Below, in pieces: positions 1 through 6,981 of a stretch of 14,087 bases of DNA. The notes below the pieces were generated by a model. It did not search any database, was not told the origin of the DNA, and saw only the letters and a program-made list of their open reading frames with translations. The DNA is taken from NCBI GenBank assembly GCA_964387645.1, contig CAYLYM010000103.1:1-14087 (forward strand), in the 5' to 3' direction. The DNA is from CAYLYM01 sp964387645 (GTDB taxonomy: Bacteria > Calditrichota > Calditrichia > RBG-13-44-9). Within the stretch, counting starts at the first letter, position 1; every line of letters begins with the position of its first letter. The translations under genes and the position numbers were made by a program.

Positions 1-165
1 AATTTTTGCTGACGATTCATATACATGCTTCATTAAAAGATTGCCAACGGTCACCGTGAACACTATTGTAAAAAAGATAATTAATATCATCCTTTTCCGT
101 TTGAAGATTACCTGGAAGAAATAACGAAGTGGCAATCCTTTTTCAACAGAAGTTAATTGGTTCAC
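1..165 (-). CDS. Wzz/GumC-type chain-length determinant protein, N-terminal part (cut by window edge)
   Basis: Only the first 55 codons are present; the gene runs off the left edge. The start is a GTG at 165, preceded by a purine-rich ribosome binding site (GAGAGGGG, about 5 bases upstream). The peptide opens with a short polar stretch containing LPLRYFFQVIFKRKR, followed by a hydrophobic segment (about residues 26-42) and then KHVYESSAKI. A basic juxtamembrane patch, one inner-membrane helix and a 'Y.S.A.I' entry into the periplasmic domain are typical of polysaccharide co-polymerases (Wzz family), which set polymer length together with a tyrosine kinase. It is the last visible gene of the minus-strand EPS operon, 469 bp beyond the FemAB-like gene. 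That spacing is unusual, because wzz usually lies next to the wza and kinase genes. Whether the protein has a C-terminal kinase domain cannot be seen. The family call rests on N-terminal pattern and context only. Confidence 0.6.
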   Translation of the reverse strand, partial: MNQLTSVEKGLPLRYFFQVIFKRKRMILIIFFTIVFTVTVGNLLMKHVYESSAKI

Positions 166-634
166 AAAACACCCCTCTCTAATTGAATTTTAAATAAAAT
201 GACATATCCCAATTTAAATCATCTCTGAAGCCCATATAAGATCATTAAATTTTACTCATTACAAAATACATCTATTCGAATCTGTCCAATGTTGGTCAAT
301 AGGCAAATAACAATAACACATACTTAAACATGTCAAAAGTGGATCAAATAAAGCTGACACCACCCCACATCCTCTTTCTATAACAATATTAAGATCTCTT
401 TTTTCTTTTGTCTTTTGTCTTTTCTTTTGTCCTTGAATACCACCAATAAACATATCAATTTTCTTAGTTATAAAGAGGCACAGCTCCGCTACGTTAACTA
501 CATTGTAGTCAAAGATGCCGTGTTTCAATTGTAGATTCGTACATTAATAAGAAGAATATGAAATTAAATTCTCACTCATTTCGCACTTTTAGATTCTGAA
601 GTCTGGCCAAAACTAATTGACTCATCCGCACGAT
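166..634. other. 469-bp gap inside the EPS operon with no convincing gene; possible mobile-element scar
   Basis: One 89-codon minus-strand frame (259-528) is open here, but I do not consider it a gene. It has no recognisable domain, an odd Cys-rich tail, no clear ribosome binding site and a low-complexity middle. The low-complexity part is the pyrimidine run at 398-436, built from imperfect CTTTTGT units. At 338-366 the plus strand reads TGTCAAAAGTGGATCAAA followed by TAAAGCTGACA, a segment bounded by TGTCA/TGACA. It resembles sequences I associate with IS21-family element ends, but that is recollection without a search. A 13-base palindrome, ACTACATTGTAGT, lies at 497-509. No intrinsic terminator for the upstream genes is evident. 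The stretch may be a decayed insertion or a deletion scar separating the FemAB-like gene from the wzz-like gene. Confidence 0.4.
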
Positions 635-1645
635 TTACTTTTTGGAAAAAAGATTATAAAGAACATTCATCATCTTGTACAGTCTTGGTTTCGGAGTATA
701 AAAGAATCTTCCAAAATTAAGTTCTTCACCTCCAAAACGCCTTTTGAATTCCCTCACACCATAATTTTCTTCCGGCCGTCCTGCTCCACAAAAATCAAAT
801 GTTCGAAATCCCTCCGATTTGAGATATTCAATGGTTTTCCAAATTAACCAGTCATTCGGACGTAAGTGAGCATATTGGGATAATCCCCCAACATACCATT
901 CATAACCCACCTTATTGTAGAGCAGCAAGGCGATTCCAGCGATGATTTTATTTTTATACTTAACTAGCAAATATTTCAAGAAACCTTTGCTATTCAATTC
1001 TGCAAATTGACCCGTGAATAATGAAATATCCGCCAGAGGAATTCTTTTTCTCTGATAAACCTCCTGCAGAATATGATAAAATGATTCTATTTCTGATATC
1101 TCTTGAGCTTCTTTTAAAACAAGTCCAATTTTTTCAGCTTTTTTTATATTCCTTTGTCTATTCTTGTGCATTCTCTTCCATATCTTAGTTGCAGGCAGAG
1201 TTAAATTTATCGTATAATTCAAGTAATCATAATATTGAAAACCAACCGTATTCAGGGCAGAACGAATGTCATTAACCGGATAAAAATTCCGTACTTCCAT
1301 AAATAAGTAACCAGATTTCGACAACTTCTCTAAAAAATGGCGAAATAATATTTGTACTGCCATTCGCCCTTCTTCACTTTTTTCATACAACACACCTCCA
1401 TAAAGAATCCACCGATTTGAGAGAAACCCAAGAAATGTTGGTAAAACTTTTACTTCTACTGGCATAATACTGGCAATAACTTTTTTATTTCTATAGGCAA
1501 ATAGTGGATATGGCCGATACCCTCGAGCTGCTTTACATATTTCAAAAAAAATTGGTGATTGAAAAACATTTCCATTTAAAGTTTGACAAACTCTGTCCCA
1601 CTTTTCGTTACTTTCTGAAGATTTAATAATAATATCAGTGGTCAT
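635..1645 (-). CDS. FemAB-like GNAT acyltransferase (EPS/XrtA-cluster type)
   Basis: The protein is 336 aa with two GNAT-like halves, as in FemAB/FemX-type enzymes that transfer aminoacyl or acyl groups to cell-wall or polysaccharide precursors in the cytoplasm. The central basic motif (KMHKNRQRNIKKAEKIGL) and the C-terminal 'WYVGG....L.PNDWLIW..I..LK..G...FDFCGAG' pattern match the FemAB-related proteins that accompany exosortase/EPS clusters. The exact acceptor and donor are not predictable. Two starts are possible. ATG at 1645, used here, has GAGG four bases upstream, overlaps the deacetylase stop by 11 bp, and gives an N-terminus of normal family length. ATG at 1681 has AGGGG upstream, adds 12 residues, and overlaps by 47 bp. 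Either overlap implies translational coupling to the deacetylase gene, which fits a joint role in modifying the polymer. No terminator follows. Confidence 0.82.
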   Translation of the reverse strand: MTTDIIIKSSESNEKWDRVCQTLNGNVFQSPIFFEICKAARGYRPYPLFAYRNKKVIASIMPVEVKVLPTFLGFLSNRWILYGGVLYEKSEEGRMAVQILFRHFLEKLSKSGYLFMEVRNFYPVNDIRSALNTVGFQYYDYLNYTINLTLPATKIWKRMHKNRQRNIKKAEKIGLVLKEAQEISEIESFYHILQEVYQRKRIPLADISLFTGQFAELNSKGFLKYLLVKYKNKIIAGIALLLYNKVGYEWYVGGLSQYAHLRPNDWLIWKTIEYLKSEGFRTFDFCGAGRPEENYGVREFKRRFGGEELNFGRFFYTPKPRLYKMMNVLYNLFSKK

Positions 1646-2930
1646 AAATCCTCGAAAAAAAATCCTGTGTACTGAGTGCATCTATATCCCCTGTCACAGC
1701 AAAAGCACATTTAAAATTTCCTGGCCAAACATTGAATTTTAGCAAAGGTATATTCAATGACATTGTGAATTGTCTTAGCCACTGATAAGGAGAATCCATA
1801 TCCGGATCTTCGTCAAAAAAGAGACAAAAATCTTCGCGGCTTCTCATTTCTTCCTCGATGACAAAACCCGCGTTTTTCAGTAATTCTCTGAATGAAGGGG
1901 TCGTTTTTTCCCCTACTCCGATCAGAGGCAGACAGGGCATTTTAATTTCAAATTCTTCTTGCAATAAGTTAGATGATCGGTTTAATACAAATTTGACATT
2001 TTTTTCACTTTCATAATTATAAAATTGATAATTCAACTCGCGTGGTCTCTTAATCTGTATACGAATTCGATTTTTTCCAGTAAAAATACAGGATACCTGG
2101 ATTTCTTCCCTTCTTTTCCACCAAGAGGCAATTTCTCTTAGTGGAGTTGCCCATATTTCTTCTTTTTTCTTATAAATATATCCTAATAACTTTAATAAGG
2201 CTTTTCGAAGTAAATGGTATCTTTCCGGGTGTAACTGTAAAACAAAGATTTCACCGCGCTCTATGGTTTGATCTAAAATCGCTTTCCAGATGGTAAAAAT
2301 TATATCATTGTCCAAAATACCTAATCTATCCACTAAAATATCATCATCAGGAATTGAGACAGGTATTTCAATCAATGTAGAAATTCGTTCTGGCAAAATG
2401 GGCGACATCTCTGGTTGTCGTGGCTCATACTGATATTTCATTTTCTGAATAATATCTTCAGATCCTGCGGGAATAATATCGAATATATCCCACCAATAAA
2501 CAAAACTGCTATCATATTCAAATGATAATTCTGCCACATTGTATAAAGAAATCTCATCTACTCGCAGATAAGGAAACCGGAAACCTGTGACAGGAATATT
2601 TAAATTTCTGAAAACATCAAGGGCTTGCTGTAATTGCTCCTTTTTTTTAGGATTGGATATTCGCGTATAATCCTGGTGGTAATATCCGTGAACAGCAAAT
2701 TCTGCTTGTTCTGGATCAAATTGCATGAAAAAATCAGAATGCCTTTTTAATACCTGTGCTGTCACCGGAAAAGTAGGGCAAATTCCGAAATTGTTACAAT
2801 CAAAAATAAACTGGGTTATATTTTTCTTAAGCTGGGTACTGTTAAATCCGTATCTATTAATAATTTTAAAAAAACGTTTGATTAAATTGGACTTTGTACG
2901 AAAACTTCTTAAGAAACCTAAATATTTCAT
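1635..2930 (-). CDS. Polysaccharide deacetylase (NodB/CE4 fold) with apparently permuted motif order and an extra middle domain
   Basis: A 431-aa protein likely to remove N- or O-acetyl groups from the EPS or its lipid-linked unit. NodB-type motifs are visible: HGYYH at 81-85 (metal-binding His pair), RFPY at 118-121 (motif 3), YDSS at 139-142, and LQLHPE at 231-236 (the C-terminal catalytic-His motif). The usual N-terminal motif 1 (TFDDG) is absent: the protein begins directly in a helix and reaches 'CPTFPVTAQVL' at 51-61. A motif-1-like string, AVTGDIDA (411-418), instead lies at the extreme C-terminus, after a domain of about 130 residues (277-405) that I cannot assign, and the protein ends 13 residues later. 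This looks like a circularly permuted catalytic domain; see findings. Only 20 bp separate the epimerase stop from this ATG, and they are filled by a ribosome binding site. The 3' end overlaps the FemAB-like gene. Confidence 0.78.
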   Translation of the reverse strand: MKYLGFLRSFRTKSNLIKRFFKIINRYGFNSTQLKKNITQFIFDCNNFGICPTFPVTAQVLKRHSDFFMQFDPEQAEFAVHGYYHQDYTRISNPKKKEQLQQALDVFRNLNIPVTGFRFPYLRVDEISLYNVAELSFEYDSSFVYWWDIFDIIPAGSEDIIQKMKYQYEPRQPEMSPILPERISTLIEIPVSIPDDDILVDRLGILDNDIIFTIWKAILDQTIERGEIFVLQLHPERYHLLRKALLKLLGYIYKKKEEIWATPLREIASWWKRREEIQVSCIFTGKNRIRIQIKRPRELNYQFYNYESEKNVKFVLNRSSNLLQEEFEIKMPCLPLIGVGEKTTPSFRELLKNAGFVIEEEMRSREDFCLFFDEDPDMDSPYQWLRQFTMSLNIPLLKFNVWPGNFKCAFAVTGDIDALSTQDFFSRIYDH

Positions 2931-2949
2931 ACCCTTCTATCTTCCCTGA
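2931..2949 (-). promoter_or_regulatory. Ribosome-binding leader identical to that of the wza-like gene
   Basis: The minus strand here reads TCAGGGAAGATAGAA and then GGGT before the ATG. The same 15 bases (plus-strand 2935-2949 and 7857-7871) sit immediately upstream of the wza-like ATG. Both stretches hold a Shine-Dalgarno-like GGGAAG. The identity extends beyond the usual ribosome-binding core. Confidence 0.5.
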
Positions 2950-2950
2950 A

Positions 2951-3898
2951 CTATTTATTCGCCCTCTTAAGCCATTCATAAGTTTTTTTAAGACCGTTAT
3001 ATAACGTAGTAGTAGGTACCCAGCGAATATATTTTCGAATTTTTTCGATATTTAAGACTCTCCTACGAATATTGTCGATATCTCTTTTGTCGATATAAAC
3101 AGGTTCAAGATCAGAACCAGCAATTTCAATGATCATTCTGGCCAGAGTATTCACACTCATTTCTATACCCGTACCAACATTAAAAATCTCACCTCGAGCT
3201 TTCTCATTAATGGCTGCAAGAATAGTTGCTTCAACTACATCTTCCACATAGGTAAAGTCGCGGCTCTGTTCACCATCGCCATGTATTTTAGGTGATTCCC
3301 CTTTTAGAACCGCCTCAAAAAATTTAGATACCACACCACAGTATGGATTTGATGGATTTTGCCGAATCCCATAAACATTCGAATACCTTAGAATTGTAAC
3401 TGGTACATTATATGTTTCATAAAATGCCATACAATAATTCTCACCGGTCATTTTGCTTGCGGCATAAGGATTTAAAATGTTGCAACCATCATCTTCATTA
3501 ATTGGTAAATAGCGTGGATTCCCATAGATGGACGCAGACGAAGCGTATATAACGCGTTGTATTCCTCTTCTTTTGGCGGCCAGTAATACGTTAAATGTAC
3601 CATGAGCATTTACTTCAAAATCTAGTTGAGGATTTTTTGTAGAAACGATAATATTTCTTACTGCCAAATTAAAAACATAATCAACTTCCGCTACAAGTTC
3701 TTCAACTAAATCATAATCTGCAATAGATCCTTTAACGAAATTAATTCGGTCTAAATGTTGAATATTCGATAATTGACCTGTAAACAGATCATCAAGAACT
3801 GTGACCTCAGCCCGTAATTCTACTAAACGATCGACTAAATTAGAACCAATAAATCCAGCACCACCTGTAACCAAAACCCTTCTTCCATAAAGGAACAT
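2951..3898 (-). CDS. NAD-dependent nucleotide-sugar epimerase (extended SDR, UDP-glucose/GlcNAc 4-epimerase-like)
   Basis: The protein is 315 aa, normal for the GalE/WbpP-like extended short-chain dehydrogenase family. The NAD-binding glycine motif TGGAGFIGSN is at 11-20, followed by an acidic position that binds the cofactor ribose (VLDDL, 34-38). The catalytic triad is visible as the Ser cluster ASSAS (119-123) and Y145-A-A-S-K149. 'NLAVRNIIVSTKNP' and the late 'NVGTG' and 'RRV' positions agree with sugar-nucleotide binding. It should supply a UDP-sugar to the EPS pathway in the cytoplasm; which sugar cannot be told from sequence by eye. ATG at 3898 is supported by AAGGGAG eight bases upstream. 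It lies 44 bp after the sugar transferase gene and 20 bp before the deacetylase gene, so it is an internal operon gene. Confidence 0.88.
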   Translation of the reverse strand: MFLYGRRVLVTGGAGFIGSNLVDRLVELRAEVTVLDDLFTGQLSNIQHLDRINFVKGSIADYDLVEELVAEVDYVFNLAVRNIIVSTKNPQLDFEVNAHGTFNVLLAAKRRGIQRVIYASSASIYGNPRYLPINEDDGCNILNPYAASKMTGENYCMAFYETYNVPVTILRYSNVYGIRQNPSNPYCGVVSKFFEAVLKGESPKIHGDGEQSRDFTYVEDVVEATILAAINEKARGEIFNVGTGIEMSVNTLARMIIEIAGSDLEPVYIDKRDIDNIRRRVLNIEKIRKYIRWVPTTTLYNGLKKTYEWLKRANK

Positions 3899-3942
3899 GG
3901 TGTACTCCCTTACATTTCTCTAAACCAAATTAAAAAGGAATG

Positions 3943-5121
3943 CTAATCCTCGTATTTAATTAACAATGCTTTAAAAGTGTTTAAAAGTATTTTTAAGTCT
4001 AACCATATAGACCATTCCCGAACATAGCGGATATCCAGACGCATGGACTCCTCATAATTCTCAGGAGAAAAACGCAATAAAACTTTGGATAACCCCGTTA
4101 ATCCTGGTTTAACCATCAGACGCTGATAATACCACTTTTTATATTTTTCTACCTCATAAACCGGGTGGGGGCGGGGTCCAACAAAGCTCATATCATTTTT
4201 CAAGATATTTATAATTTGTGGCAGTTCATCAAGACTTGTTTTGCGTAAAAATCGGCCAATACGAGTTATGCAGGAATTAATATGATTCATATAAGCTTTT
4301 TTCATTTCATCCAAAGAAGAATTACCCGAAGTTATCAAATCGATTAGATTTTCATGCTGTTTGTCATTTTCTTTTCGGACTTTCATGGTTCGAAACTTAT
4401 AGATATAGAAAGGTTTACCAAACTGTCCAAGCCGTTTCTGGCGGAAAATAATTGGTCCAGGTGAATCTATATAAATCGCAAGAGCAATGATTAAAGCCAA
4501 CGGCAAATTTATTATGAGAAAGATAATTGCTAAAATCAGGTCTATTAAGCGCTTAGCCATCTTTTGATAATCAATACTATACGACGGGACAAAAAAACGC
4601 CAGTCTAATGGTAGGGCAAAAGAATGAAAACTATTTGATAGGAAGTTTTCACCTGCCTGTGAGAAGTCATTTTTATCTACCATCTGTCTTCCACTAAACT
4701 CAAATTCAATCATTTTGTCGGATAATTCGAAATATGTAAAATATTTATATTCAATTTTATAATTTTTCTTCCCTTTTTTTATCAACATTTTTCTTAATTC
4801 TAAATAGAGGCGTTGAAAACACTTCTCCACCATTTTCCTTGAACACCTTAAATAACAAATATAGAATTTTTCTTGAAAATAAGTCCACAAATCACTCCGC
4901 CGAATACAACAAAAAATCGTTTCAGCTATTTTTTCCGATATTTGGTCTATTTTACCCCTTTTGTTCTCACAATCAAGAAAATCTATTTGAACCACAGTGG
5001 AAGCCTTATCTGTGCGTAAGTCACGATAAAATTCCTGTCTGAGAAACCGCATAAAATATTGGGGTTCCAGATAATTAGTAAATTTACTGAAATTTATTGG
5101 ATGTGTATGGCGTTGAAGCAT
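3943..5121 (-). CDS. Initiating sugar-phosphate transferase (WcaJ/PssY type) with a degenerate GGDEF-like N-terminal domain
   Basis: A 392-aa protein in two parts. The C-terminal part (about 188-392) is a bacterial sugar transferase. It has KRLIDL plus a hydrophobic hairpin (191-217), DSPGPIIFRQKRLG (219-232), YKFRTMK (241-247), a 'TRIGRFLRKTSLDELPQ' block, and 'GPRPHP' followed by KPGLTGL. This enzyme class moves a hexose-1-phosphate onto undecaprenyl phosphate at the inner membrane to start the repeat unit. Residues about 22-135 (FMRFLRQEFYRDLRTDK, VVQIDFLD, IRRSDLW, EKFYICYL) follow the secondary-structure rhythm of a GGDEF nucleotide-cyclase domain, but the GGDEF signature is replaced (TYFQEKF, 80-86) and cyclase activity is not expected. 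The linker (136-187) has no assigned domain. The gene lies 28 bp after the kinase-like gene. Confidence is high for the transferase and moderate for the GGDEF-like assignment. Confidence 0.87.
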   Translation of the reverse strand: MLQRHTHPINFSKFTNYLEPQYFMRFLRQEFYRDLRTDKASTVVQIDFLDCENKRGKIDQISEKIAETIFCCIRRSDLWTYFQEKFYICYLRCSRKMVEKCFQRLYLELRKMLIKKGKKNYKIEYKYFTYFELSDKMIEFEFSGRQMVDKNDFSQAGENFLSNSFHSFALPLDWRFFVPSYSIDYQKMAKRLIDLILAIIFLIINLPLALIIALAIYIDSPGPIIFRQKRLGQFGKPFYIYKFRTMKVRKENDKQHENLIDLITSGNSSLDEMKKAYMNHINSCITRIGRFLRKTSLDELPQIINILKNDMSFVGPRPHPVYEVEKYKKWYYQRLMVKPGLTGLSKVLLRFSPENYEESMRLDIRYVREWSIWLDLKILLNTFKALLIKYED

Positions 5122-5149
5122 TTTGGCCTGATTTTCCCCCTATCAAATT

Positions 5150-5941
5150 TTAAAGTTTTTTATAAATATTTTCCGGTACATAAAAGCGTCTTTTATTTAA
5201 TACTACTCCCAGAGTTGTGGCATTATAAAATTTTAAAAGTTCCATAGCTCTTTTCACAACAGATACATGGGTATTTTGTGCATCAATAACAATAATATAG
5301 TTCTTCAATATTTTGGCTATCTGAATTGTAATAGGCGAGTTAAGAATAGGCGGAGTATCAATTAATATAACATCAAAAAAATCCTCTAATTTTTTAATTA
5401 AATTAGAGAACTTGCTTGTGGAAAAAACTAGTTGAATTTTATTATTTAATTCTCCAGCAGGCATCAAGAAAAAATTATTACCAGAAATTTTCCTCACTGC
5501 AAGATTAAGATTAACCCGACCAGACAAAAAATCGCTCAAACCTAACCCATCATCTATCTGAAAATAAGTGTGGAGACCGGGCTTTTCTAAATTAGCATCA
5601 ATCACCAGAATCCGTCTTCCTTTAACAATTTTCAAATCTCCAGAAACTACCGAAAGCGATTTAGCCCAAAAAAATGCTATATTTGCGACAACACTCGTTA
5701 CACCTTCACCTTGACGTGCACTTGAAAATGCAAATATTTTTTTACCTTGTTTAATACGGATTGCATCCAGGTTTTCTTTTAATATCAGAATATCTCTAAT
5801 CATCCATTGATCAGAAAAAAACTCTTGCTTTACAGGATATTTCAATAATGGTGCCATTCTACCAGAGAAATTTTTCTCCGGCTTCTGAACAATTTGAATT
5901 TCTTTTTGCTGTTTTTTTAAAATATCATAAATATATCCCAT
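5150..5941 (-). CDS. CpsD/CapB-type EPS ATPase (BY-kinase family) with degenerate Walker A
   Basis: A 263-aa cytoplasmic ParA/BY-kinase-fold protein of the type that partners a Wzz co-polymerase to regulate polymer length and export. Visible: a Walker A-like loop SSARQGEGVTS (73-83), a Walker A' motif ILVIDANLEKPG (111-122) and a Walker B VILIDTPP (191-198). The Walker A lysine found in active kinases (PGxGKS/T) is replaced by Val81, and the C-terminal tyrosine cluster is reduced to two scattered Tyr (Y253 and Y260), so strong tyrosine autophosphorylation is doubtful. Residues 1-60 resemble the EPS-cluster kinases that begin with a short tail before the ATPase core. The gene sits 12 bp after the ExeA-like ATPase gene. 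Its ribosome binding site is weak (GATGAG), so translation may depend on coupling to the upstream gene. Family assignment is firm; loss of kinase activity is inferred. Confidence 0.83.
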   Translation of the reverse strand: MGYIYDILKKQQKEIQIVQKPEKNFSGRMAPLLKYPVKQEFFSDQWMIRDILILKENLDAIRIKQGKKIFAFSSARQGEGVTSVVANIAFFWAKSLSVVSGDLKIVKGRRILVIDANLEKPGLHTYFQIDDGLGLSDFLSGRVNLNLAVRKISGNNFFLMPAGELNNKIQLVFSTSKFSNLIKKLEDFFDVILIDTPPILNSPITIQIAKILKNYIIVIDAQNTHVSVVKRAMELLKFYNATTLGVVLNKRRFYVPENIYKKL

Positions 5942-5953
5942 AGGTACTCATCT

Positions 5954-6958
5954 TTAAAATAGATTGAATTTTTTAATTACATATTGTGAAAGAATATTTA
6001 TAACAAACTCTAATATTATGAACATTGATAGAAACAACAAAATCATCCAAACTCGAGGTAGTTTTTTTTCTGGTAATAAACGCTTTTCTTCTCGTATTTC
6101 TTGACGATCTGATTTTCCCTGGAACATCTTCTTTTCTTGGGGCAAGGTTTTGGGCAAAAACTCTTTTGTTACTTCTTTAATAATTATATGGTCGATTTTT
6201 TTAATTCCTTTACCATACCCTAAAGCTAAAGCATTTGAACAGATCACATTTATAACGCGGGGAACACCCTTCGAAATTTTAAAAATTTCCTGGAGGGCTT
6301 CCTGCGTAAATAAAGGCTTACCCTTATAACCTGCCAAAGAAAGACGGTGATTAATATATTCTTTGGTATCGCTAAAGGTTAATGGCTCAAGGTGATATTG
6401 TAATTGAACGCGCTGTTTTAAAGCTCTTAATTCCGGGGTATTTAAAAGATCCCACAATTCCGGTTGACCAACTAACACCACTTGCAAAAGTTTATTCGTG
6501 TTAGTTTCAAGGTTGGTTAACAAACGAACTTCCTCTAAATGTGTTACACCCAAATCATGTGCCTCATCGATGATTACTACAAGGTTTTCACCAAAGAAAG
6601 AACTTTGTAGAATATACTCATAAAGTAAATTAAGTATACTGTCTTTCGATAATTTGGGATAATCCGCCTTAATGCTGAAGTCTTTACAAATGTTCTGGAG
6701 CAGATTCTTTGCCGTAACTCTAGTATTTACAATGAGTGATATTTTTTGATTAGGCGGTTGATTTTTAATATATGTGCGGATCAGAGTTGTTTTACCAGAA
6801 CCTACATCACCAGTAAGAACAACAAATCCTTTGCGCATTTCTATGCCAAACTGAATCCGAGCAAGGGCTTCTTTATGTCCCTCACTTAAAAAAAGGTAAT
6901 CAGGATTTGGAGTTAAACTAAATGGATCCTCTTTCAGCCTGTAATATCCTAAATACAT
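5954..6958 (-). CDS. ExeA/GspA-like AAA ATPase with C-terminal membrane anchor (XrtA-cluster type)
   Basis: A 334-aa protein opening with MYLGYYRLKEDPFSLTPNPD, the signature start of the ExeA-like ATPases found in EPS/exosortase clusters. Walker A is TGDVGSGKTT (49-58), Walker B is VVIIDEAH (127-134), and a GQPEL motif (164-168) plus a 'LRALKQRVQL' segment with a likely arginine finger follow. The AAA core ends near residue 265. A charged linker (270-300) leads to one hydrophobic segment (about 303-322) and a short basic tail, so the enzyme is probably anchored in the inner membrane by its C-terminus. The family is known from EPS export and secretin-assembly loci; its exact task in polysaccharide export is not established. 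It lies 23 bp downstream of the wza-like gene, with a weak ribosome binding site (GGAAAAG). Confidence 0.87.
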   Translation of the reverse strand: MYLGYYRLKEDPFSLTPNPDYLFLSEGHKEALARIQFGIEMRKGFVVLTGDVGSGKTTLIRTYIKNQPPNQKISLIVNTRVTAKNLLQNICKDFSIKADYPKLSKDSILNLLYEYILQSSFFGENLVVIIDEAHDLGVTHLEEVRLLTNLETNTNKLLQVVLVGQPELWDLLNTPELRALKQRVQLQYHLEPLTFSDTKEYINHRLSLAGYKGKPLFTQEALQEIFKISKGVPRVINVICSNALALGYGKGIKKIDHIIIKEVTKEFLPKTLPQEKKMFQGKSDRQEIREEKRLLPEKKLPRVWMILLFLSMFIILEFVINILSQYVIKKFNLF

Positions 6959-6981
6959 TTACTTTTCCATTTATCATGTTA

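Noticed and set aside
398..436. CTTTTGT repeats as a CRISPR or tandem-repeat array
   Set aside because: Units are seven bases, imperfect and without spacers; simple low-complexity sequence.
259..528. 89-codon minus-strand frame between FemAB-like and wzz-like genes
   Set aside because: No clear ribosome binding site, low-complexity core, Cys-rich tail and no recognisable family. Kept only as part of the gap description.
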